Source of the DNA: Herpetosiphon gulosus
GTDB taxonomy: Bacteria > Chloroflexota > Chloroflexia > Chloroflexales > Herpetosiphonaceae
Direction of reading: 5' to 3'
DNA: 64,000 nt
Assembly (NCBI RefSeq): GCF_039545135.1
Contig: NZ_BAABRU010000001.1
Coordinates: 404,824-468,823, forward strand
Shown here one piece after another: positions 33,898 through 43,534 of the stretch. The first letter of the stretch is position 1; every line of letters starts with the position of its first letter. The notes under the pieces were generated by a model, which was not told where the DNA came from, searched no databases, and saw nothing but the letters and a program-made list of their open reading frames with translations. The translations under genes were made by a program, and so were the position numbers.

Positions 33898-36573
33898 ATG
33901 CTTGATCAATCTGTTGTTGAAGAGCAGCCCAGCGTCGGGCAGCTTGATCGGCTGCGGGCGTATTGGGTGCGTCGCGATACGATTGTTTGGAATATTCATG
34001 CGCTCCCCAATGCTCGCTATGAGTTGCATTATTCGCTTGATGGTTCGTTGGAGCTAACGCCGCAGGGAATTCAGCATGGCAATGTTTTGCCGCTCGAACG
34101 TGATCCTTTCGGCTTAGATTCGACGTTGGCAGCGGCTTTTCCGCATTTGCAAGGTTTGCCAGTGTTGCGCCTCGCTCCTGAACACCACGACTTGGTTGCG
34201 ACAATGTTGCGTGGTCAAGTGGCAGTGCAGGCCTATCACGCTGACGATCAGAGTTTGATCGATGCGACTGCCTTGCAAATTCCAGGTGTGCTTGATGATT
34301 TGTATCACTACACTGGCGAGCTTGGGGTGAGTTTCGACGAGCAGAAACGCCCGATTCTGCGCTTGTGGGCACCGACGGCTCGCTCGGTTGGCTTGTTGCT
34401 CTACGCCGATTCGGCCAAAGGAACTCGCGCAATTCGCAGTGCAATGACGTTCGACCCTCAGACTGGGGTTTGGAGCATCGTTGGCAAGCCTAGTTGGAAA
34501 AACCAGTTTTATCGATTTTTGGTCGATGTGTTTGTGCCCAGCACAGGCCAATTTGAGCAAAATGTGGTAACTGACCCCTATTCGCTGAGTTTATCGACTA
34601 ATAGCCAACATTCGCAAATTGTTGATCTACAAAGCCAACGCCTCAAACCCAAAGGTTGGAGCAAACTCGCCAAGCCCAGCCTAGCCAAACCGACCGATAT
34701 TGTGCTTTACGAGCTGCATGTGCGCGATTTTTCGATCACCGATTCGAGTGTGCCAGCCGAGTTACGCGGCACCTACAAAGCCTTTACCCAATTTGAATCG
34801 AATGGTGTGCAGCATCTCCAGCGGCTGGCTAAGGCTGGAGTGAGCCATGTGCACTTGCTGCCAGTCTTTGATATTGCTACCATTGAAGAACATCGACCTG
34901 ATCGCACGCGAATTGATTTTGACTATTTAGCCAGTTTGCCTGCTGATTCAACTGAGCAGCAAGCCTATCTTTTTCCAATTCGCGATCGTGATGGCTTCAA
35001 TTGGGGTTATGACCCGCGCCATTACACCACGCCCGAAGGTTCCTATAGCACCGATCCTGATGGCTCAACGCGGATCTACGAGTTTCGCGAGATGGTGCAA
35101 GCACTGAATCAAATTGGGCTGCGAATAGTGATGGATGTGGTCTACAATCACACCCATTCGAGCGGCCAAGCCAGTTGCGCCGTGCTTGACCGAATTGTGC
35201 CAGGTTATTATCATCGCTTGGATGCTGACGGCAATGTTTGCAACAGCACTTGTTGTGCTAATACCGCTAGCGAACAGCATATGATGGAAAAATTGATGCT
35301 TGATTCGTTGCGCACATGGGCTGTTGACTATAAAGTTGATGGCTTTCGCTTCGATTTGATGGGCCATCATCTGAAACGCAATCTGTTGGCGATTCGCGCG
35401 ATGCTCGATAGTTTGACCCTGGCTGAGCATGGCGTTGATGGTAAAGCGATCTATGTGTATGGCGAGGGCTGGAATTTTGGCGAAGTTGCCGACGGTGCAC
35501 GCGGCGAAAATGCCTCGCAACATGCCATGGCTGGCACGGGCATTGGTACCTTCAGCGATCGTTTGCGCGATGCGGCGCGAGGTGGCGGCCCATTTGTGGG
35601 CTTCCAAGTGCAGGGCTTTGCCACGGGCTTGCTTGATCGGCCTAATGTGTACGAACAGCGGGCGTTCGTTGAGCGCCATTACCAAGTTGCAGTGCTGAGC
35701 GATGTGGTACGGCTGAGTTTGGCAGGCAATTTGGCCGATTATCCAATCCTCAGTTGCGAAGGCCAACAAACCTTGGGCGGCCACTTGTATATCAATGGCA
35801 AACCTGCGGCTTATGGTTTACGCCCTGATGATCATATTGCCTATGTTTCAGCCCACGATAATGAAACCTTGTTTGATGGAATTCAAGTCAAAGCCCCAAT
35901 CGAATCGCCGATGGCCGAGCGGGTGCGCATGCACAATTTGGCCTTGAGTTTGGTGGCCTTAGCCCAAGGAATTCCATTTTTTCATGCTGGCGATGAGTTG
36001 CTGCGCTCAAAATCGCTGGATCGCAACAGCTATAATTCCAGCGATTGGTTTAATCGGATCGATTGGACGGGCCAGCAGAACACTTGGGGTTCGGGCTTGC
36101 CACCCTCGGCGGATAACCATGAACATTGGGCCACGGTTGGGCCGTTGTTAGCCAACCCTGCGCTCAAGCCAACCGCTGAGGATATGGCATTCAGCTATGC
36201 CCATTTCCAAACTATGTTGCAAATTCGGCGTAGCTCAGGTTTGTTTCGTTTGAATAGTGCTGAATTGATCAAGCAAAAAGTCTGGTTTCCCAATACGGGG
36301 CCTGATCAAGTGGTTGGTTTGGTGCTGATGGTGCTTGATGATGGAATTGGTGAGCAGTGCGATCAGCAATTTAGTCGCGTTGTAGTGGCCTTCAATGGCT
36401 CGCATCATAGTTTGAGTTATAGCGATGCCAGTTTTGGTCATTACAATTTGCAATTGCACCCCTTGCTGGCGAATGGTTATGATCCAGTGCTGGCGCAGGC
36501 TAGCTTTGATCGCAGCCATGGCAGCATTAGCGTGCCTGGGTTTAGTTGTGTGGTTTGGGTCGAATATCGCTAA
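33898..36573 (+). CDS. pulA: Type I pullulanase (alpha-1,6-glucosidase)
   Basis: 891 residues, no signal peptide, so probably cytoplasmic and acting on glycogen or imported limit dextrins. An N-terminal beta domain is followed by CBM48 (about 140-235: PILRLWAPTARSVGLLLY), then the GH13 barrel. It shows the type I signature YNWGYDP as FNWGYDP, VVYNHTHSSG, FRFDLMG (nucleophile Asp near 485), YGEGW (acid/base Glu near 522) and SAHDNETLFD (third acid near 653). A C-terminal beta domain ends the protein. Insertion NSTCCANTASEQHMM follows the first acid region as in family members. Preceded by TATAAT at 33851 and GGGAG near the ATG. Confidence 0.95.
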   Translation: MLDQSVVEEQPSVGQLDRLRAYWVRRDTIVWNIHALPNARYELHYSLDGSLELTPQGIQHGNVLPLERDPFGLDSTLAAAFPHLQGLPVLRLAPEHHDLVATMLRGQVAVQAYHADDQSLIDATALQIPGVLDDLYHYTGELGVSFDEQKRPILRLWAPTARSVGLLLYADSAKGTRAIRSAMTFDPQTGVWSIVGKPSWKNQFYRFLVDVFVPSTGQFEQNVVTDPYSLSLSTNSQHSQIVDLQSQRLKPKGWSKLAKPSLAKPTDIVLYELHVRDFSITDSSVPAELRGTYKAFTQFESNGVQHLQRLAKAGVSHVHLLPVFDIATIEEHRPDRTRIDFDYLASLPADSTEQQAYLFPIRDRDGFNWGYDPRHYTTPEGSYSTDPDGSTRIYEFREMVQALNQIGLRIVMDVVYNHTHSSGQASCAVLDRIVPGYYHRLDADGNVCNSTCCANTASEQHMMEKLMLDSLRTWAVDYKVDGFRFDLMGHHLKRNLLAIRAMLDSLTLAEHGVDGKAIYVYGEGWNFGEVADGARGENASQHAMAGTGIGTFSDRLRDAARGGGPFVGFQVQGFATGLLDRPNVYEQRAFVERHYQVAVLSDVVRLSLAGNLADYPILSCEGQQTLGGHLYINGKPAAYGLRPDDHIAYVSAHDNETLFDGIQVKAPIESPMAERVRMHNLALSLVALAQGIPFFHAGDELLRSKSLDRNSYNSSDWFNRIDWTGQQNTWGSGLPPSADNHEHWATVGPLLANPALKPTAEDMAFSYAHFQTMLQIRRSSGLFRLNSAELIKQKVWFPNTGPDQVVGLVLMVLDDGIGEQCDQQFSRVVVAFNGSHHSLSYSDASFGHYNLQLHPLLANGYDPVLAQASFDRSHGSISVPGFSCVVWVEYR

Positions 36574-36582
36574 GTGATCTAT

Positions 36583-36620
36583 TTTATGGGTCAATACTGG
36601 CTAAAGTGTTGGCCCATAAA
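36583..36620. terminator. Hairpin after pullulanase gene
   Basis: TTTATGGG pairs with CCCATAAA, and an inner CAATAC pairs with GTGTTG around a short loop. It lies ten bases after the stop; no U-run. Confidence 0.6.
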
Positions 36621-36682
36621 GCCTAACATCCTATTGACGTGAGTATTACACTGGCAGCATCAATAGCGTGATGGAGGCTGCA

Positions 36683-38005
36683 ATGAATGTTCGTAACAAT
36701 TTGGCATTGTTAATTGGAGTTGGTAAAAATAAGACCGAAAGTTTTAAACCATTACCAGTACAAAATGATATTGAAGCCCTTAAGTCGGCATTGAGTGATC
36801 GCGATGTAGGAGGGTATCAGCCTGAAGCAATCCAATGTTTAGTTGATCAACAAGCGACTATACCTGCAATTGAACGACAACTAATCTGGTTAGCAGAGCA
36901 AGCCCAAGCTGAGCCAGATGCAACAATTTTTATCTATTACAGCGGCCATGGAGCCTATGATGATCATGATCGTTATTATTTAATTAACTATGAAGCAACC
37001 ACTGATTTGGCTGCAAGTGCATTTTCGGCCCAACGTTTGATGGAGTTGCTCAAAAATATCAACAGTCAGCGGGTAGTGATTGTTTTTGATTGTTGTTATG
37101 CGGCAGGCTTGGCGCGTGGCAAAGGCTTGAACGGCACACTTGAATTTGGTAATCCATCGAAAGCCTTGGTGAGCCAGTTTGGTCAAGGTTCAGGCGTGGT
37201 TGTAATTGCTTCGTCGCAACCACATGAAGAATCTTTTTTTGATTATGATAGCGTTAGTATTTTTACCAAAGCATTTTTAAGCTTGTTATATGGTTATAAT
37301 GCCCCCGCCGATGCAACTGAAGTTATGATTGGCCATGTGATTGATACACTCCCTAAAATGCTTGCGCACACCAATCAAACCCCAGAAATTGCGTTCCATG
37401 GCCAGAGTTTTAGCTTAGCCAAATTGCTTGGGGGCAAAGGTTTAGGTGCTGGTGGTTGGCAAGGCTATCAGGCCCAAGCAGAGGCGAGTATCCAAGATTT
37501 AATTGCTCGTAGCCAAGTAACAAATGTTCAGATTCAGAATCCAATTAATGCCCACAATGTTCAGCAAGATTCTTCACAACATACAACGACCAACCATGGG
37601 ATGAATTTTGGTGGGGCAAGCTTTGGCAACAATACCGAGATTACAAGCGGTGATTCTTATAAAAGTACGATTTCGATTGGCGGTCGCAGCACCGTGAATG
37701 GCCCAGTTGTGGGAATTAATCGAGACACGATTAATTATACCTACTCGTCACAGCCATCTACGGCTATCGATCTGAAAAATTTAGATCTGCTTGAAAAACA
37801 ACTTAGTGGTTTAGTTCAAACGTATAGTCATAATCCTGCCTTGGCTGATCAATTGCAGATGATCGCTATTCACTTGCGCAAAGCGCAGCGCAACCAAGCT
37901 GAGCAAGCTCAAGCTGAACTAGCGAAGGCTAAGGCCGTTGCACTTGAGATTCAATCGGATGATCCAACTCTCCTCGGATTACTTCAAACGTTCCATAATC
38001 TTTAA
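36683..38005 (+). CDS. Caspase-like (C14) peptidase with unusual C-terminal region
   Basis: 440 residues. The N-terminal ~260 residues are a caspase/metacaspase p20-like domain: NLALLIGVG, catalytic His89 in IYYSGHG and catalytic Cys (C138, in VFDCCYAAG). The region ~275-345 is Asn/Ser/Thr/Gly-rich with alternating polar/hydrophobic steps (NVQIQNPINAHNVQ...TEITSGDSYKSTISIGG...INRDTINYTY), like a short beta-solenoid. The C-terminal ~90 residues are helical with a probable coiled coil (AQRNQAEQAQAELAKAKAVALEIQ). Cytoplasmic. ATG 36683 has ATGGAGG upstream. Base composition is more AT-rich than neighbours, a possible sign of transfer. Bacterial caspases often serve as effectors in defence or cell-death systems; no partner gene is adjacent, so that is inference. 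Confidence 0.82.
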   Translation: MNVRNNLALLIGVGKNKTESFKPLPVQNDIEALKSALSDRDVGGYQPEAIQCLVDQQATIPAIERQLIWLAEQAQAEPDATIFIYYSGHGAYDDHDRYYLINYEATTDLAASAFSAQRLMELLKNINSQRVVIVFDCCYAAGLARGKGLNGTLEFGNPSKALVSQFGQGSGVVVIASSQPHEESFFDYDSVSIFTKAFLSLLYGYNAPADATEVMIGHVIDTLPKMLAHTNQTPEIAFHGQSFSLAKLLGGKGLGAGGWQGYQAQAEASIQDLIARSQVTNVQIQNPINAHNVQQDSSQHTTTNHGMNFGGASFGNNTEITSGDSYKSTISIGGRSTVNGPVVGINRDTINYTYSSQPSTAIDLKNLDLLEKQLSGLVQTYSHNPALADQLQMIAIHLRKAQRNQAEQAQAELAKAKAVALEIQSDDPTLLGLLQTFHNL

Positions 38006-38010
38006 AATCA

Positions 38011-38043
38011 AAAACCGCCCGACTGATCTAGCCGGGCGGTTTT
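38011..38043. terminator. Bidirectional rho-independent terminator
   Basis: AAAACCGCCCG pairs with CGGGCGGTTTT, with T runs on both strands, between the convergent caspase-like and gatB genes. Confidence 0.92.
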
Positions 38044-38052
38044 CCATTCGTC

Positions 38053-39504
38053 TTAATTGGTGGCATCAAGCTCAGTTTTGAGCGCTTCTTCGACCACTTG
38101 CGGGTTGGCTTGGCCTTTGGTAGCTCGCATCACTTGACCAACCAAAAACTTGATCGCTGGCAATTTGCCGCTCTTGTAGTCGGCAACAACTTTGGGATTA
38201 GCGGCGATCGCATCGCGGGCAGCTTGGGTCAAAACGCTGCTATCGCTAATTTGGCGCAAGCCTTTGGCGTTGATGATCGCAGTTGGCGTTTCGCCAGACC
38301 GATACATTTCTTCAAAGACCTGCTTCGCAACCGTGCTGCCGATTTCGCCCTTGGCCACAACCTCGATCAAGCTGGTAAGGTTGGCAGGGGTGACGCGTTG
38401 TGCCACAGCAGTGAGCGTTTCATCGCCATCTTTGATCAAACGGAACAACTCGCCCGTGATCCAGTTGGCAACTGGTTTGGCGTTGGTAGCCCCAGCGGCG
38501 GCAACAACCGCTTCAAAATAATCGGCGGTTTCGCGTTCACCGCTCAACAAAGCTGCATCTTGTTTGGATAAGCCAAATTCGCTGAGATAGCGGGCAAATT
38601 TGGCATCAGGCAATTCGGGCAATTCGGCGCGGCGCTCAGCAACCCATTCGCGGCTCAACTCCAGCGGCGGCAAATCTGGCTCGGGGAAGTAGCGATAGTC
38701 GTGGGCGTGTTCCTTGGAGCGTTGGCTCAAGGTGATTCCAGCGGTATCGTCCCAACCACGAGTTTCTTGAATAATCGTGCCACCTGCGCGCAGGATCTTT
38801 TCTTGGCGTTCCAATTCGTAAACCAAAGCACGCTCAAGGTTGCGGAACGAGTTCATGTTTTTAATTTCGACCTTGGTGCCAAATTCCTTTTGACCTTCGG
38901 GGCGAATTGAAACATTAGCATCAACCCGTAATGCGCCTTCTTCGAGGTTGCCGCTGTTGACTCCCAAAAAGACCAAAATTTGGCGCAATTTGGTGGCATA
39001 CAAACGAGCTTCTTCAGGCGTGGTCATATCTGGTTCGCTGACGATTTCGAGCAATGGCACACCAGAGCGATTGTAATCGACCAGCGAATGGGTTTCATCA
39101 CCGTGTTGCAGCATGCCCGTATCTTCTTCGAGGTGGGCACGGGTGATGCCAACCCGCTTGGTTTCGCCATTGCCAAGGGTAATTTCTAGCTCACCATTGA
39201 TACAAATTGGCTTATCGTACATGGTAATTTGCCAGGCTTTGGGCAAATCGGGGTAGGTATACGATTTACGCGAAAACTCGCAATACTCAGGAATTTGGCA
39301 ATTGAGCGCCAAGCCAAGCAGCGCCGCCTTGCGAATTGCTTCTTGATTGACAACTGGCAAGGTGCCAGGTAGGCCAATGCTGACTTCATCGATACAGCTA
39401 TTGGCGGGAGCGCTGGCATAGGCCGCGTTACAACCGCTGAACATTTTCGATTTGGTAAGAATTTGGGCATGCACTTCTAGCCCAATCGTGGCAGTATATT
39501 TCAT
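38053..39504 (-). CDS. gatB: Asp-tRNA(Asn)/Glu-tRNA(Gln) amidotransferase subunit B
   Basis: 483 residues. Start MKYTATIGLEVHAQILTKSKMFSGC, with DYNRSGVPLLEIVSEPDM and RVDANVSIRPEGQKEFGTKVEIKNMNSFRNLERAL as in all GatB proteins; the YqeY-like tail domain (VAQRVTPANLTSLIEV...) ends it. GatB binds and activates mischarged tRNA for transamidation with GatA and GatC, which are not in the window. ATG 39504 has GGAG upstream. It is the last gene of a minus-strand run beginning at 44080. Confidence 0.97.
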   Translation of the reverse strand: MKYTATIGLEVHAQILTKSKMFSGCNAAYASAPANSCIDEVSIGLPGTLPVVNQEAIRKAALLGLALNCQIPEYCEFSRKSYTYPDLPKAWQITMYDKPICINGELEITLGNGETKRVGITRAHLEEDTGMLQHGDETHSLVDYNRSGVPLLEIVSEPDMTTPEEARLYATKLRQILVFLGVNSGNLEEGALRVDANVSIRPEGQKEFGTKVEIKNMNSFRNLERALVYELERQEKILRAGGTIIQETRGWDDTAGITLSQRSKEHAHDYRYFPEPDLPPLELSREWVAERRAELPELPDAKFARYLSEFGLSKQDAALLSGERETADYFEAVVAAAGATNAKPVANWITGELFRLIKDGDETLTAVAQRVTPANLTSLIEVVAKGEIGSTVAKQVFEEMYRSGETPTAIINAKGLRQISDSSVLTQAARDAIAANPKVVADYKSGKLPAIKFLVGQVMRATKGQANPQVVEEALKTELDATN

Positions 39505-39576
39505 AGCAACTCCGAGGCAACACAACAGCACAATCTCCCGCTGATTGTGCCCGATCATGGCTGATTATGCAAGCTG

Positions 39577-40548
39577 TTATAGCGTTGCCAGCAGTTGCAT
39601 CGTCGCATATTCTTGTTCGGCGATTTGGTTCATCAGCTGACTAGCCTGTTGAATTGCCCCAAGATCGTGCTGTTTGCCCGCTTGATCGATCAAATTGGCA
39701 ACTTTCTGCCAGTCCGCGCTAATTGTGGTGAAGGCTAGTTCAGCTTGACGTAACTGTGGAGCTGCGATGATTGTGCTGGCCTCGGCCAAAAAATCACGAT
39801 ACAGCTTGCGAAACAGCGAGCCGCCGGTTCCGGCCCGCTCCATCAACAGCGCGGTAGTACAAAAATCAGCTTCAACATCAGCCGATGTTTCAAACCATGG
39901 CTGCAAGGTGGCGCTTGCTTTACGAATGCCTTTGTAGCTCACATTGGTAATCGGCGGATTGAGATAGGCTTGGGCATTATTGATGATTGCTTGGCGCACT
40001 GCTTGAGCTAAATCATAACTGCCCTGTGGTTTGAGGGTGTAAGCCAAGCTTTTTGAGGCCATCGAGCCTTTGGCCGCTCGCGCTTGGGCCAAACTTGCCA
40101 ATGATGTTTGCACTGTGCTGCCCTGCTGCTGGGTATCAACCAAATAAGCTTGATCGTGATCATAGCCATAGATCGCCACATAATGCCCAGCAAAATGAAT
40201 GGGATTGCTAAAATATTCGAGATAAAAACAATCGAGTTTCAAACCAACGACTTGGCCTTGATCAAGCCAATGTTTGACGATGGCCCAAGCCTTAGTGGGC
40301 GAACTGGTTTCTTGGCGCTCAAGTTTGAGATTGAGCTGCTTGGCGAGGGTTTCGGTTAGCTGATCAGGTTTAACTCGTCCGCCGATAAAGGGCATCGGCA
40401 TCGATTTCATGTGCCAAAAGATGAAACTTAGGCCTTCGCCCAAGCCAAACAGCAATGGCTCGGCAAGCTCAATGCCCTGTTGATAGAGCAAGGTTCCAGT
40501 GGTGGTAGTTTCACAATGTTGGCCGATAAATGGTTTGATTGCCAGCAT
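39577..40548 (-). CDS. BtrH-like (BtrH_N/DUF4872) protein
   Basis: 323 residues. The opening GQHCETTTTGTLLYQQG (catalytic-type Cys12) and the GHYVAIYGYD-HDQAYLVDT pair of segments (His and Asp) form the papain-like triad pattern of the BtrH N-terminal domain. In butirosin biosynthesis BtrH moves an aminoacyl group from a carrier protein to an aminoglycoside. The C-terminal half is helical and DUF4872-like. No peptide- or aminoglycoside-synthesis genes are near, so the substrate here is unknown. Twelve bases separate it from the DUF790 gene. Confidence 0.75.
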   Translation of the reverse strand: MLAIKPFIGQHCETTTTGTLLYQQGIELAEPLLFGLGEGLSFIFWHMKSMPMPFIGGRVKPDQLTETLAKQLNLKLERQETSSPTKAWAIVKHWLDQGQVVGLKLDCFYLEYFSNPIHFAGHYVAIYGYDHDQAYLVDTQQQGSTVQTSLASLAQARAAKGSMASKSLAYTLKPQGSYDLAQAVRQAIINNAQAYLNPPITNVSYKGIRKASATLQPWFETSADVEADFCTTALLMERAGTGGSLFRKLYRDFLAEASTIIAAPQLRQAELAFTTISADWQKVANLIDQAGKQHDLGAIQQASQLMNQIAEQEYATMQLLATL

Positions 40549-40560
40549 AAATCCTCATCA

Positions 40561-42063
40561 CTAGGCGGCTTTGCCAAGCATACTACTCAATTCACGTAGT
40601 TTTTGGGGTGTAAATAGGCCAAGATTTGGCACATACTGGGCTGTGCCTTCGCGCCAACCCCGCAGTGCTAAGCCAATTTCAACTGGATTACGGCACTCCA
40701 AAATTTCTAAAAGCTCGGTTTCGGCCACAAATCCCGCTTGATCGAAGCGCAACGCTAGACGACTCCAGCGATCTAATGGCGCTTGAGCTGGGGCAAGGTG
40801 TTCGAGTTGAGCGAGCACCATCAGCATATCAGGCGTAGTTTGATAGATTACTTTGGCGACCTGGCAATTGCGCAAGAGGTTTTGATAGCTTTTGGCGATT
40901 ACGACCAAGACTTTGGGTTGACCAACTAAGCGTTGCGCCAAACTCGCTGCCATTGCTTCGGTCGCAGGCACAAAGATCGGAATCCGTTCGCTGCCACGTT
41001 GGGCAATAAAATCGGGCACAAGCAGCCGATGGGCCAAACTAAATGGCACAGGATCACGCCGAATCCGCCAGCCTGCATTTTGACCTTTGCTAACCAAGCG
41101 GCTCCAGGCTTGGCTAAATTGCTGTTCAAGCGTGGTTTCCCAGCTATCGCCAAGATTGTCTGGTTGCTGACGAGCAGTGCCACCAAGCACCGTTAACTCG
41201 CGTTTTGCCAGCTTGATGAGGCTGTTTTTGCCCTGCATATGCACCTGAATCAGGCCTTCGCTGGCAGCATTGGGGTGTGCCGCTAGTAAACGCAAGGCAC
41301 AACGGGCGATTCGGCGGCCTGTGCGCGTCCAATTGCCTAGGGCATCTTTGGCTCCATGCAAGGTCAGGGTTACAAACGTTGCCATGCAATCTTCTGGTTC
41401 GCTCAGTTCATAGCGTAGGTTATAGCGCTGGGCTAAATTGTGGGCTGAAACGGCCAAAGCATTAATATCACCATCAAGCCGTAATTGTAACGAACGACAG
41501 TTGCGCAAACCTGTTTCAAGCGAATGAAAATTGTATAAGGCCACGATCGCGCTTGGTTCTGGGCGTTCGGCGCTGCGTACCAACAAGGCTTCTTGTTCAT
41601 CATCGAGATATAGCACCCGCTCAAATTGGCTTGGCGTTAAGCCTAGTTCTGTGGCTAGTTGGCTTACCGCAGGCCAACGTTCGCTCGGCAAAATGAATCC
41701 ATGGGTTTGATTGGCATGGGCATACAGCAAGGCCCGAAAATCGGCGGAATTGCGCAAGCCGCGTTCGGCCAATTGGGCATAGGTTGTTTGATCGAGCACT
41801 TCGGCTAGTTGCGGTTGATGCCAGCGATAAGTTTGGCTTAAACAGGCCACCAAGCCGCGTGCCAACTTGGGATCGCCAAAAAACTCCAGCAAGGTGGCGG
41901 CTTCAAATTCACGCCGAGCGCGGCCAAGCATCTGCTCATAATAGCCAATCGCATAGTCAATCGCCGCCAAATAGCGATCATCACGCAATTGATGCGGGTA
42001 GAGTTGGCGGCCAAGCTCTCCGTTGCGGCTGGTATATTTGAAATCGGCTGGTGTAAATGACAT
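40561..42063 (-). CDS. DUF790/Bax1-like nuclease
   Basis: 500 residues. N-terminal MSFTPADFKYTSRNGELGRQLYP, the TYRWHQP segment, AIVALYNFHSLETGLRNCRSLQL and the C-terminal PLAHRLLVPDFIA-like part (FSLAHRLLVPDFIAQRGSERIPIFV: a nuclease-like D...E/x-K arrangement is possible here) match DUF790. The archaeal member, Bax1, is a nuclease that partners XPB helicase. An XPB-like helicase gene lies directly upstream in the same direction (140-base gap), which strongly supports the pairing. Nuclease activity here is inferred. Confidence 0.78.
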   Translation of the reverse strand: MSFTPADFKYTSRNGELGRQLYPHQLRDDRYLAAIDYAIGYYEQMLGRARREFEAATLLEFFGDPKLARGLVACLSQTYRWHQPQLAEVLDQTTYAQLAERGLRNSADFRALLYAHANQTHGFILPSERWPAVSQLATELGLTPSQFERVLYLDDEQEALLVRSAERPEPSAIVALYNFHSLETGLRNCRSLQLRLDGDINALAVSAHNLAQRYNLRYELSEPEDCMATFVTLTLHGAKDALGNWTRTGRRIARCALRLLAAHPNAASEGLIQVHMQGKNSLIKLAKRELTVLGGTARQQPDNLGDSWETTLEQQFSQAWSRLVSKGQNAGWRIRRDPVPFSLAHRLLVPDFIAQRGSERIPIFVPATEAMAASLAQRLVGQPKVLVVIAKSYQNLLRNCQVAKVIYQTTPDMLMVLAQLEHLAPAQAPLDRWSRLALRFDQAGFVAETELLEILECRNPVEIGLALRGWREGTAQYVPNLGLFTPQKLRELSSMLGKAA

Positions 42064-42089
42064 AATGATTCCGATACTCTAAAGATTCA

Positions 42090-42203
42090 GCGATTGATCC
42101 ACGAAGAGCACGAATGACAAGGGGTGAGCGAACAGGACTCAGGGAGCAGATTGGCTATGCTGGGCTGAATCCGAACCCCTAACCCCTGAAATCTGACCCC
42201 TAC
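42090..42203. repeat. Intergenic repeat block between Bax1 and XPB genes
   Basis: GATCCACGAAGAGCACGAATG and ACCCCTAACCCCTGAAATCTGACCCCT-type units of the same families as elsewhere, placed within a probable operon. Confidence 0.5.
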
Positions 42204-43526
42204 CTACCTTCCCCGCTGATTATGGGCGGCCACGGCTTTTTTACGCCGACGGGCGGTTTGAACTTCGCTGGTATTGCGCGTGACCAACTCGTAAAGCAAG
42301 GCTTCATCGGGCTTTTTGCGCAGCACCCGCCCTAAGCGCTGAATATATTCGCGAGCCGTGGCTGAACCACTGACCACAATCGCTACATTGGCATCGGGCA
42401 CGTCAACGCCCTCGTTCAGCACTCGCCCCGTGACCAACTTGGAATAGCGGCCTGATCGAAAGCCATCCAAAACCGATTTACGTTCATCAGCCGTCGTGCG
42501 ATAGGTAATGCTGGGAATGGCAAATTGGCGACTGATTGTGTTGACTAAGGCGTTGTATTCGGAAAAGATGATGATTTTATCGTTGGGATGCTGACTGAGC
42601 AATTGTCCAACATGCCCAAGCTTTTTCTCGGCGTTGAGCGCAATCAGCCGTGCTTGATGCTGGGCTTGGAGCGCATTGCGAGCTTGGGGATCGCTGCCTG
42701 ATCGTCGAATGAGTTCGCCGAAGAAATCGCCTCCACTGGCCAATTTATGTCGATGTTTGGCCAAAAACCAGCGCCAGGTGGTCATCAAGGTTTCGTAGCG
42801 CACCAACTCATCAGCAGTTAGATCGACTAAAATGCGTTTTTCGCGAAACTTGGCGATATGGCCTTCTTCGGCTAGATCGGCAGGCGCACGTTGATAGACC
42901 ACCTTGCCGACCAAGCGATCAAGCGCTGTATGCGAGCCATCGCTGCGTTCGGGGGTGGCGGTTAAGCCTAGGCGATAGGGTGTGCGGCTGCGCAGGGCAA
43001 TCGTGCTATAGGCTGGTGAAGGCAAATGATGCACTTCATCACAAATGAGTAAGCCCAAATTTTCGAGCGGTGCATCGGGCATGGCTGCCGAAGCATAGGT
43101 GATTACGGTGATTGATCGCCATTCGCGCTGGCCATCACCGACCACGCCGACCAATGTTGGATCAAGTGCGAGGGTTTGGACTACGGTGTCGCGCCATTGG
43201 TAGAGCAATTCAATCGTGGGTACAACAATCAGCGTGCGCAGCCCAAGTTTGGCAATTGCCAACATTGCTGTAATTGTTTTGCCCGCTCCTGTTGGCAGCA
43301 CAATGACCCCACGCCCTTCGTTGGCCGTCCAGGCAGCGACAGCCTCGGTTTGATAGGGGCGCGGGGCGAATTGCAATTTGGCTTTGAAGCCGCCTTGTAA
43401 ACGGGCATCGACCTCTGGTAAATCCTCGTCGGGTTCGTCAAGCAGGCTTGCATCGAGCAAACTTGCCTCGTCGAGCAGCCATTGTTCTGGCTCTGGCTGC
43501 TCGGCTTGGGTGGCAGGTCGGGTCAT
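42204..43526 (-). CDS. XPB-like superfamily 2 helicase
   Basis: 440 residues. An acidic N-terminal stretch, then a two-domain SF2 helicase: RPYQTEAV (Q-like motif), LPTGAGKTITA (Walker A, 77-88), CDEVHHLPS (DEVH box, 163-166), LGLTATPER (motif III), and in domain 2 IIFSEY, TYRTTADERKSVLDGF, GRVLNEGVDVPDANVAI and QRLGRVLR (motif VI). This layout matches XPB/Ssl2 helicases of archaea and some bacteria. ATG 43526 has TAGGAGG. It lies just downstream of a Pol X-N/HhH gene (8 bases) and upstream of a Bax1-like nuclease. DNA repair is the likely process. Confidence 0.9.
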   Translation of the reverse strand: MTRPATQAEQPEPEQWLLDEASLLDASLLDEPDEDLPEVDARLQGGFKAKLQFAPRPYQTEAVAAWTANEGRGVIVLPTGAGKTITAMLAIAKLGLRTLIVVPTIELLYQWRDTVVQTLALDPTLVGVVGDGQREWRSITVITYASAAMPDAPLENLGLLICDEVHHLPSPAYSTIALRSRTPYRLGLTATPERSDGSHTALDRLVGKVVYQRAPADLAEEGHIAKFREKRILVDLTADELVRYETLMTTWRWFLAKHRHKLASGGDFFGELIRRSGSDPQARNALQAQHQARLIALNAEKKLGHVGQLLSQHPNDKIIIFSEYNALVNTISRQFAIPSITYRTTADERKSVLDGFRSGRYSKLVTGRVLNEGVDVPDANVAIVVSGSATAREYIQRLGRVLRKKPDEALLYELVTRNTSEVQTARRRKKAVAAHNQRGR

Positions 43527-43534
43527 GCATCCTC

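Noticed and set aside
35065..35784. Long minus-strand open frame (239 codons) opposite the pullulanase
   Set aside because: It is exactly antisense to conserved GH13 motifs, has no ribosome site and encodes a composition typical of shadow frames.
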